Source: Actinostola sp. cb2023
Taxonomy: Eukaryota; Cnidaria; Anthozoa; Actiniaria; Actinostolidae
Direction of reading: 5' to 3'
NCBI GenBank assembly: GCA_033675265.1
Contig: JAUJYZ010000125.1
Location: 578,501 to 642,500, forward strand
DNA: 64,000 nt
Part shown: positions 57,301-64,000 of the stretch, piece after piece
Layout: the number at the start of each line of letters is the position of its first letter
How positions within the stretch are numbered: the first letter of the stretch is position 1
The notes under the pieces: model-generated
The model's database searches: none
Told to the model about the DNA's origin: nothing
The model's input: only the letters and a program-made list of their open reading frames with translations
Position numbers and translations under genes: made by a program

Positions 57301-60300
57301 GACACCAGCCCTAACAATGAAGGTAGGCAAACTAAGGGTGGTCGTAGGTGGGGAGGTCATCGACCGTATTCAGGACACCAGCCCTAACAATGAAGGTAGG
57401 CAAACTAAGGGTGGTCGTAGGTGGGGGGAGGTCATCGACCGTATTCAGGACACCAGCCCTAACAATGAAGGTAGGCAAACTAAGGGTGGTCGTAGGTGGG
57501 GAAGTCATCGACCGTATTCAGGACACCAGCCCTATTGATGAAGGTAGGAAAACTAAGGGTGGTCGTAGGTGGGGAGGTCATCGACCGTATTCAGGACACC
57601 AGCCCTAACAATGAAGGTAGGCAAACTAAGGGTGGTCGTAGGTGGGGAGGTCATCGACCGTATTCAGGACACCAGCCCTAACAATGAAGGTAGGCAAACT
57701 AAGGGTGGTCGTAGGTGGGGAGGTCATCGACCGTATTCAGGACACCAGCCCTAACAATGAATGAAGGTAGGAAAACTAAGGGTGGTCGTAGGTGGGGAGG
57801 TCATCGACCGTATTCAGGACACCAGCCCTAACAATGAAGGTAGGCAAACTAAGGGTCGGTCGTAGGTGGGGAGGTCATCGACCGTATTCAGGACACCAGC
57901 CCTAACAATGAAGGTAGGCAAACTAAGGGTGGTCGTAGGTGGGGAGGTCATCGACCGTATTCAGGACACCAGCCCTAACAATGAAGGTAGGTATTCAAAC
58001 TAAGGGTGGTCGTAGGGTGGGTGGGGGAGGTCATCGACCGTATTCAGGACACCAGCCCTAAATGAAGGTAGACAAACTAAGGGTGGTCGTAGGTGGGGAG
58101 GTCATCGACCGTATTCAGGACAACAGCCCTAACAATGAAGGTAGGTCATCGACCGTATTCAGGACACCAGCCCTAGGCAAACAATAAAGGTGGGGAAGTC
58201 ATCGACCGTATTCAGGACAACAGCCCTACAATGAAGGGGTCGTAGGTGGGGAAGTCATCGACCGTATTCAGGACACCAGCCCTATTGATGAAGGTAGGAA
58301 AACTAAGGGTGGTCGTAGGTGGGGAGGTCATCGACTGTATTCAGGACACCAGCCCTAACAATGAAGGTAGGCAAACTAAGGGTGGTCGTAGGTGGGGAGG
58401 TCATCGACCGTATTCAGGACACCAGCCCTAACAATGAAGGTAGGAAAACTAAGGGTGGTCGTAGGTGGGGAAGTCATCGACCGTATTCAGGACACCAGCC
58501 CTAACAATGAAGGTAGGCAAATTAATTAATTAATTAATTAATTAAATTGACTTTGAATTTTGTCTTGCTCCTTCCTCTTACCTATCCAACATATGTGAAA
58601 ACAAGCCTCAAGAAATCAAACGAGTGAATATTTTGTTTCAGAAACATCTAAAAGTGACGAAGAAAGCATGAATTCCTACAATGTTCATATTGGGAATCGC
58701 GATTGGATGCAACAAAATAACATGATCGTAACGGACGATATGGAGGACGCAATGCGAGCACACGAAGAGAAGGGACAAACAGCCATACTTATAGGCATCG
58801 ATGGTAAGGCATGGCGTGACTCATTAGTGTTGTGACACACGATTCCTCAATACTGTCACGCGTTACCTATGGTATTTGGTTGTGTGACTCATCGGTATTC
58901 ATCGGTAACGCGCGATTCCTCAATACTCACACGTTACCTACAGTACATATATTTGCTTGTGTGACTCATCGGTATTAATAATAATAATTCATCGGTAATG
59001 CGCGATTCCTCAATACTATCACGCGTGACTATTGTGTCTGGTATTAACTCAGGTTGGTGTAACTTCTCAGTTTTGTAATGCACGATTCCTCAATACTGTC
59101 ACGCGTTACCTATGGTACATGTATTTGGTTGTGTGACTCATCGGTATTCATCAGTAACGCGCGATTCCTCAATACTGTCACGCGTTACCTATGGTACATG
59201 TATTTGGTTGTGTGACTCATCGGTATTTATCGGTAACGCGCGATTCCTCAATACTATCACGCGTGACTATTGTATTTGATGTTAAGTATGGTAGTATGAC
59301 TTAGTAGTATCAGTTTTGTAACACGCGATTCCTCAATACTGTCACACGTTACCTATGGTACATGTATTTGGTTGTGTGACTCATCGGTATTTATCGGTAA
59401 CGCGCGATTCCTCAATACTATCACGCGTGACTATTGTATTTGATGTTAAGTATGGTAGTATGACTTAGTAGTATCAGTTTTGTAACGCGCGATTCCTCAA
59501 TACTGTCACGCGTTACCTATGGGTACATGTATTTGGTTGTGTGACTCATCGGTATTTATCGGTAACGCGCGATTCCTCAATACTATCACGCGTGACTATT
59601 GTATTTGATGTTAAGTATGGTAGTATGACTTAGTAGTATCAGTTTTGTAACGCGCGATTCCTCAATACTGTCACGCGTTACCTATGGTACATGTATTTGG
59701 TTGTGTGACTCATCGGTAACGCGCGATTCCTCGATACTGTCACGCGTGACTCATTGTATTTGTTACTAGGTAATCTAGTGGCAATGATGGCAGTTGCTGA
59801 CACGGTGAAGAATGAAGCTCAAGCTACTGTAGCAACGCTTAAGAGAATGGGAATACGCGTGATCTTGCTGACAGGTGACAACAAGAAAACCGCCATGGCA
59901 ATAGCCAAGCAGGTAACAATAGGGAGTTTAAGATTTGCAAAATCTACGACGGCGACGTTAACCGGTAGTGTAAATAACTTCTGTTCGGAGTTTCATACCT
60001 TCATAGTTGGTATTCCCTGTGGATAAAGTAACCTCACAGGCTTAGGCTTGGACTAAATCTCTAATGTATGAAACCCCGAGCATAAGTTATTTACACTTCC
60101 GGTTGACGTCGCCGTCGTAGAAACGTTAGAACGGAAAGTTGGGATGCTGATACCTGGATTACAGTGAAATAAAATATACACCTATTTCAATTATGTAATT
60201 ATTCCCCCGAAAAGGGTGAAAGGTATAACCTTGAAGGATCATTGGGGTTTCTATTTGCAGCCATATTCTTCATGAACGTCTTGTACTAAACAAGATCATT

Positions 60301-63300
60301 GCGGTGAAGAAAATTCAAGTGACATTCAAGTGTATTTCGAATAAAGTATTATACAGACATTCAAAATGAGATGGCCGAATTTGTTGTCGAAATGTCAGGG
60401 AATTTGGGTAGAAAGACTTGGTAAACAGTAGCTCCCATGCCCTGGGGTCGCACCTTTGTGAGTCAAGGGTGACTAACTTAATGTGTATACACTGTACCTG
60501 AGAGGGGGGCTCCTCAGGTGCATTTCTTCCTGACCTGGGAGGGGGGTGGGGGGAGATTGAAAAAAGTCTTATTTAGCTCAGTGAAAAGAGTATAATAGGT
60601 AAACAAATAACAACTCAAATGACATTGTAGAGAGAGTAATCTCAATGAGTGTTGTCTCCCATTGTAGATTGGAATTCAGCAGGTTTTTGCAGAGGTTCTG
60701 CCCTCCCATAAAGTAGAGAAGATCAAATCTCTCCAAGAGCGTGGATTCATCACTGCTATGGTTGGCGATGGTATCAATGACTCGCCTGCTCTCGCTCAGG
60801 CTCACGTTGGAATTGCAATAGGAACTGGGACCGATGTAGCCGTCGAGGCAGCGGACATTGTACTTATAAAGGTAATCAACAAACGATCCCCTCCAAATAA
60901 CCACCTTTGGACTGAGAGAAAACTACGCACGTACAAACAAATCCAAACAATTTGAGCCTTGCGTTTGCGCTTCTGTCAGGCCCGTTTTCACAGTGAAATA
61001 ACTCATCTTGTCCTTGCACTTATGCTTGTGCATCGCTAGTGAAAACCAAACCCTTACAATTTCCAATGGTAAATCTATAACACCGTAAAATAGAGTACTT
61101 AACTTTACTGACGGTTCGAGCCTTACGGTGCGGACACACGGTGCAACATTTCGTGCAACATTCCCTGCAACATGTATTGTCGAGTCCTACTTCTGCAACA
61201 TTGCGAGCAACACTGAAATCAGTTTCATGGGTGGACACACGCTGCAACAAAATTCCCAGCAATATTGCGCGCAATGTTGCACCGTGTGTCCGCAGCCCTT
61301 CGTCGGAGTAAGAGGAAATCTCCGTTAATTTTCTGAGTTTATTCATCTGATTCGTTCTTTCTGTGTACTTCCAGAGTGATCTGATGGACGTCGCGGCAGC
61401 CATTGATCTATCACGTGTCACAGTGCGCCGTATTCGAATCAACTTTATGTTCGCTCTATTTTACAACATGGTCGGCATACCACTGGCCGCCGGGATATTT
61501 GAACCTCTGGGGGTGGTAATGAAACCTTGGATGGCGAGTGCAGCGATGGCTTTGTCTTCTGTGTCTGTTGTTGCTTCATCATTGTTTCTCAAATTGTAAG
61601 TATATTTTTAAAAGTCATTTCTCTCTTGTGTCTTATTGGCTTGTGTCGGTCTTACTCAAAACTTACTTAGAACGGGAGGGAGAGGAGAATGGGGACACTT
61701 TCCATTTGACCGGGCAGACCGGTCTGCTCACAGGCAGCCCAACCGTTGCTTCTGAGGCTACTTAAATTATAAATGCATTTCTGCGGGCGCGTCTTGCGGG
61801 ACGGGCACAGGGAGCCCAACATTATACATTTCTATGCACAGGAAACCCAACATAATACGTATTGCGCGCGCGTTCTACCACAGGAAACCCATCAAAAAGA
61901 CGCCAATATCTTTTTATTTATTATTTAGTAGCCTGAGAAGCAATGGTTGAGCTGCTTGTGATATGCCCTATAGGAGTTCCATGGCTCAATATATACTTTG
62001 AGTATAAATAAAGTTTCAGTTACCGGTTAAGTGGAAAGTGCCCTGAGACACTGTGTGTGTCGTGAAGTTTCCATGTCTCCAATCTTTTTAGGCAATAGTG
62101 TGATTTCTAATCATCGAATGTAAGGGGCGAAAATTTACCAGTTCGTTGAATGTAAATGGTAACTAGTGAGTACACTAGTATGGGCTGCGTCGGTGTATAT
62201 GATAAATATCAATGGTTAAAGGGAATCTTTAACACCGTAAAAAAGAGTACTTAACTTTACTGACGTTTCGAGCTTTAGCCCTTGGTTGGAGTAAGAGGAA
62301 TGGGTAAATCGGTACAGGTCGTTTAAACTGTAAGCACGAAGGACGAAGATAAACAAACAAACAAACACACAAACAAACAATTTGGTTTAATTGGTGCTGG
62401 TGCTAACCTAAGCCTATAACAACTAACACTATACAAAGGACATTGCTCAAGCATCAACTAACATTCCTGTTATTTTCAATTTCGTTTTCGTTTAATTCCT
62501 TGCTCGATTCACCTAAATTTCCTTCAAAATCTCAAATGCTTTTGCTCTCGCTCACTCGATCTTCGACTCATTTTACCCACAATGCTTAAGGAACTAACAT
62601 ATCAACAGACGAAACTGGAGACTGTTTTCTAGTAACTATCAACCAAGTCCTGCCGAGCCTTTACACGACGACAATGACTGTTGTGTAGGTTCCCATGGCA
62701 ACCATCGACCAGATCGAACGTATAAGTGAGTGTAGACCTGGAGGTGCTGGTGTGATTTGTAGGGGGTTTTAATATGAGAATTCGTGCAACTTTGTTTGGT
62801 GAAAAGTGGTTTGTCTTGATTGTGTAAACTCAAAATTGATATTTCAAAACAATGAAATAAATGAACAAAATCCAACCATTAAACCTCACCTCCTGAAATT
62901 GTTCGTTCGTTTATTCGTGTATTCGTTCATTAGTTCGTCCGTCCATTGTTTCGTTTGTTTGTTCGTGTATTCGTTCGTTCGTCCAGTGATTCGTTTGTTT
63001 GTTCGTTTATTCGTTCGTTCGTCCAGTGGTTCGTTTGTTTGTTCGTTTATTCGTGTATTCGTTCGTTCGTCCATTGGTTCGTTTGTTTGTTCGTGTATTC
63101 GTTCGTTCGTCCAGTGGTTCGTTTGTTTGTTCGTTTATCAGTCGTGTATTCGTTCGTTCGTCCAGTGGTTCGTTTGTTTGTTCGTGTATTCGTTCGTTCA
63201 TCCAGTGGTTCGTTTGTTCGTTCGTTTATTCGTGTATTCGTTCGTTCATCCAGTGGTTCGTTTGTTTGTTCGTTTATTCGTGTATTCGTTCGTTCATCCA

Positions 63301-63709
63301 GTGGTTCGTTTGTTTGTTCGTTTATTCGTGTATTCGTTCGTTCGTCCAGTGGTTCGTTTGTTTGTTCGTTTATCAGTCGTGTATTCGTTCGTTCGTTCAT
63401 CCTTCTCAGTGGCGGTCCGTCCGTCCGTCGTCCGTTCATTCATTTCAAATGTGATGAGGTTTACATTATCAAGGCCACAAACAGCTTCAAACACCACAAG
63501 AACAAGTTTTTAAACTTCTCTATTCCTATTGTTTCAGGTATAAAAAGCCAGAACCCGAAGAAGGAGAGATGGGCTTACGTCTACCGTTCTCTGATGGTTA
63601 CAGGCCCATCGCTACGAGCGATACCTCTGACGCCTACGTCTCCGAGGGGGGTATTCATGGGAAGTACTCTGAACGAAGCAACAAAGAATTTATTGCCGAA
63701 GATTTTTAG
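42272..63709 (+). CDS. ATP7: Copper-transporting P1B-type ATPase (ATP7A/ATP7B)
   Basis: It pumps Cu(I) into the trans-Golgi or out of the cell. Exons: 42272-42316 (tentative), 47385-48414, 49293-49496, 50375-50538, 52247-52485, 52795-52966, 53265-53375, 53536-53802, 54221-54454, 54890-55024, 55361-55549, 55642-55824, 56168-56357, 58642-58803, 59770-59912, 60668-60871, 61375-61595, 63538-63709. They give 1354 aa (human 1465-1500) with every phase matching. Six HMA domains each carry GMTCxxC (at 51, 141, 216, 296, 408, 484); the first four share exon 2. Further motifs: TGE 770-772, CPC 893-895 in the membrane, the phosphorylated Asp937 of DKTGT, SEHPLG 977, TGDN 1143, GDGINDSP 1189, and YN plus M/S residues in the last helices. 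No C-terminal di-leucine is visible. Exon 13 and its donor are amplified in the next intron. Confidence 0.96.
43345..45133. mobile_element. Larger element with TTAAGGACGTTCGCG ends
   Basis: CTTAAGGACGTTCGCG at 43347 and CGCGAACGTCCTTAAG ending at about 45133 are inverted. Just inside, AAAAAATGGGGGTCACCG occurs in direct orientation near both ends (about 43441 and 44958). An ACTCGGGC element lies nested at 43764-44905. In ATP7 intron 1; no transposase is recognised. Confidence 0.55.
43764..44905. mobile_element. ACTCGGGC dispersed element, copy 2 (inverted)
   Basis: It starts with the hairpin TTACTCGGGCCC...GAAGCCCGAGTTAG and GAAAATGCG. It ends GCCCGAGTGTACGCTCATTG followed by AGCGTCTTGTTT, the reverse of the 11050 copy. 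Before that end, TAGTCTCCCTCGTCACGCAA and GTCAGTCATTGTCAGGTC match the same words at 11160-11220. It also holds an internal direct repeat (GGAAAAGGAATCGTAAAAAT at about 44240 and 44690). Confidence 0.65.
45134..47384 (+). other. ATP7 intron 1, distal part
   Basis: AT-rich intron sequence without recognisable gene, RNA or complete mobile element. It ends in TTATTGTTTTGTAG before exon 2. TACATGTA-type words recur. Confidence 0.6.
48459..48742. mobile_element. Foldback in ATP7 intron 2, ACACCTAT ends
   Basis: CTACACCTATAAAAAAAAAA and AACGTTTTTTGAAATAGGTG are the outer ends. Inner arms CGACTAGACCGAAAGGGAGC / GCTCCCTTTTGGTCTGGTCG and ACATTTTGATGTTTA match inverted. It begins 44 bases after the exon 2 donor, so the exon's frame runs on into it. 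Confidence 0.85.
49735..49865. mobile_element. Foldback, TTTGATGGTTTGACAG ends
   Basis: TTTGATGGTTTGACAGATAA and TTATCTGTCAAACCATCAAA enclose TACTTGCGGACATTTTAC / GTAAAATATCCACGTGTA arms. About 130 bp in ATP7 intron 3. Confidence 0.92.
50646..50733 (+). repeat. Poly-G / G-quadruplex-prone tract
   Basis: Runs of 19 and 14 G separated by TAGGGTA are followed by GGGAGG and GGGGAGG blocks, on the ATP7 transcript strand, about 110 bases past the exon 4 donor. Confidence 0.9.
50791..50980. mobile_element. Foldback in ATP7 intron 4
   Basis: GGAATATAAGACACTAGTTT and AAACTGTCTTATATTTC form the ends. CCGTGTTATATACTCTGATC and GATCAGAGTATATAACACGG continue the arms; the centre is GGAAACCATGACGCG / CGGAGTGGTTTCC. 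Confidence 0.9.
52592..52718. mobile_element. Foldback, GTTATTTAC ends
   Basis: GTTATTTACCAGCCTAGGTC and TCCTAGCCAGTAAATAAC are inverted. Inner GGATAGGGAAAAACTGTG / CACAGTTTTAACCTATCC and the GGCCTTGAAAACGG centre give nearly complete foldback. In ATP7 intron 5. Confidence 0.85.
53990..54135. repeat. Partial GCGCGC-type repeat in ATP7 intron 8
   Basis: CGTGCCTTTTTTGATAGATT, TCCTGTGATAGAGCACGCGC and TTATGTTGGGCTGACGCGCC match the better preserved members at about 54590-54790 and (inverted) 61731-61961. End repeats are not evident here. Confidence 0.65.
54590..54792. repeat. GCGCGC-type repeat, second copy
   Basis: Begins GGCAGCCCAAACATTGTTTC and TGAGGCTACTTATAATG, continues with GCGCGTCTTTTTTGATGGAT and TTCCTGTGGTAGAGCGCGCG, and ends CGCCCGCAGAAATG. 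Same order, inverted, as 61731-61961. In ATP7 intron 9. Confidence 0.75.
56290..58520 (+). repeat. 73-bp minisatellite made from ATP7 exon 13 and its splice donor
   Basis: About 30 tandem units of 73 bp start inside exon 13 at its [16 protein letters not shown] codons. Each unit repeats the last roughly 55 exon bases, the donor (GATGAAG|GTAGG) and 16-18 intron bases (AAAACTAAGGGTG). The first unit's exon part is the real coding sequence, phase 1 at 56357; the next exon starts at 58642. Two main variants exist: CCCTATTGATGAAGGTAGGA and CCCTAACAATGAAGGTAGGC, with GGGGAAGTC or GGGGAGGTC upstream. A few units are rearranged (57150-57190, 57990-58240). Since 73 is not a multiple of three, reading through shifts frame and soon hits a stop. 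TTAA repeats end the array near 58520-58545. Confidence 0.95.
58820..59765. repeat. 164-bp tandem repeat in ATP7 intron 14
   Basis: Units contain TAACGCGCGATTCCTCAATA, CTGTCACGCGTTACCTATGG and TTGGTTGTGTGACTCATCGG. GTTGTGTGAC recurs at 59207, 59371 and 59536 (164-165 bp). Each full unit holds two related half-units (CTATCACGCGTGACTATTG and CTGTCACGCGTTACC). It ends at the exon 15 acceptor TTGTTACTAG, and the last half-unit forms part of that acceptor's upstream sequence. Confidence 0.93.
59942..60123. mobile_element. Foldback in ATP7 intron 15
   Basis: ATCTACGACGGCGACGTTAA and TTGACGTCGCCGTCGTAG are inverted; AGTGTAAATAACTTCTG / ATAAGTTATTTACACTT and GGAGTTTCATACC / GTATGAAACCCC continue the arms. 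Confidence 0.88.
60173..60490. repeat. Dispersed repeat, inverted relative to 25117-25380
   Basis: Contains ACACCTATTTCAATTATG, CCCCGAAAAGGGTGAAAGGT, TTCAAAATGAGATGGCC, GGGTAGAAAGACTTGGTAAA and CGCACCTTTGTGAGTCAAGG, i.e. the SREBF intron repeat read from the other strand. About 45 extra bases (near 60322-60362) distinguish it. Confidence 0.85.
61129..61294. mobile_element. MITE, TGCGGACACACGGTGCAAC ends, intact copy
   Basis: TIRs TGCGGACACACGGTGCAAC and GTTGCACCGTGTGTCCGCA enclose about 128 bp with AACATT(T/G)CG-type inner repeats. It splits an older repeat whose unsplit sister lies at 62226-62300. Same family as 18370-19123. In ATP7 intron 16. Confidence 0.93.
61731..61961. mobile_element. 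Element with GGCAGCCCAACCGTTGCTTC ends
   Basis: AGGCAGCCCAACCGTTGCTT, then CTGAGGCTACTTAAATTAT at the left is matched by TAGTAGCCTGAGAAGCAATG and GTTGAGCTGC at the right. The interior has GCGGGCGCGTCTTGCGGGAC and ATTGCGCGCGCGTTCTACC. Complete member of the family seen at 53990 and 54590. In ATP7 intron 17. Confidence 0.8.
62226..62300. repeat. Unsplit sister of the 61066-61320 repeat
   Basis: AACACCGTAAAAAAGAGTAC, TTAACTTTACTGACGTTTCG, AGCTTTAGCCCTTGG and GGAGTAAGAGGAA match the sequence on both sides of the MITE at 61129-61294. It resembles 3' tail motifs of invertebrate retroelements. Confidence 0.8.
62895..63445. repeat. TTCG-rich minisatellite in the last ATP7 intron
   Basis: Units of about 54-60 bp, CGTTCGTTCGTCCAGTGGTT followed by CGTTTGTTTGTTCGTTTATT and CGTGTATT, repeat about nine times. 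Most of the length is TTCG/TTTG tetramer, so several frames on both strands are open and give Phe/Val/Arg/Ser or Asn/Glu/Arg/Thr runs. The true last exon begins at 63538 after TTGTTTCAG. Confidence 0.93.
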
Positions 63710-64000
63710 TTGACGATCTTCAATCACAATCAAAATTATACTTAGTTACTATATAGTGGTAGGCACTCTAAATATTGGAAGATAGAGAGCTTGTAAAAAC
63801 ACTTCTCACACTTTTATATAATAACATATAAATTGGCCAGTTGAGTCTCTGGACATTTTGTATAGCACGGGGGATGTAGAACATTACTTCAAAGCGGGCT
63901 TTTGATTAATAATATTTTGGAAGAGACAGTGATTATTACTATTTTCATTCCTTCACAATCACTTTTATAATGACAAAATTGTTAAAAATATTGCGTTTGT

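Noticed and set aside
56380..58504. Many open frames of about 61 codons in a 73-bp ladder
   Set aside because: They are one out-of-frame reading of the amplified exon 13 end, recurring with the repeat.
56290..58520. CRISPR-like appearance of regular repeats
   Set aside because: Units are contiguous with no unique spacers, in a eukaryotic gene.
62806..63713. Open frames up to 255 codons on plus and 130 on minus
   Set aside because: Produced by TTCG/TTTG minisatellite; composition is Phe/Val/Arg/Ser or Asn/Glu/Arg/Thr only. The real coding exon is 63538-63709 in another frame.

Overview
The window is animal nuclear DNA. It is AT-rich, with GT-AG introns and four spliced genes whose products are metazoan. 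The gene set, the divergence from the vertebrate proteins and the dense short inverted-repeat elements suit a marine invertebrate. An anthozoan cnidarian (coral or anemone) is my best guess, but the sequence does not prove it. Exon models were built by hand from splice sites, reading phase and family knowledge; every junction given keeps the frame.

Layout. 1-1.78 kb: a satellite of about 78 bp period. 4.66-9.7 kb: a probable minus-strand, apparently non-coding spliced unit whose roughly 92-bp internal exon is present in five tandem copies, with a CCAAT-rich promoter at 9.79-9.86 kb. 9.9-15.1 kb: gene-poor, full of foldback and MITE-like elements. 15.1-31.3 kb (minus): SREBF, 14 coding exons, 1179 aa. 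32.55-38.35 kb (plus): TTC29, 9 coding exons, 543 aa. 39.1-41.74 kb (minus): SQSTM1/p62, 5 exons, 468 aa. 42.27-63.71 kb (plus): an ATP7A/B-type copper ATPase, 18 exons, 1354 aa, six metal-binding domains.

Arrangement. SREBF and TTC29 are head-to-head across about 1.25 kb that holds an RFX X-box-like site next to a perfect CRE. TTC29 and SQSTM1 are tail-to-tail. SQSTM1 and ATP7 are head-to-head across 530 bp with an antioxidant-response-like site, so a stress/autophagy gene and a copper exporter may share a promoter.

Most striking: in ATP7 the 3' end of exon 13 together with its splice donor has been amplified into about 30 copies of a 73-bp repeat (56.3-58.5 kb), so pre-mRNA should present a long ladder of near-identical exon ends and donors. 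The following intron holds a second, unrelated array of about 164 bp. Other notable items are a 157-bp tandem duplication of the SQSTM1 stop-codon region, several very long foldback palindromes (one of about 650 bp), a foldback element nested in a MITE, and a foldback element starting within a few bases of a SREBF splice donor.
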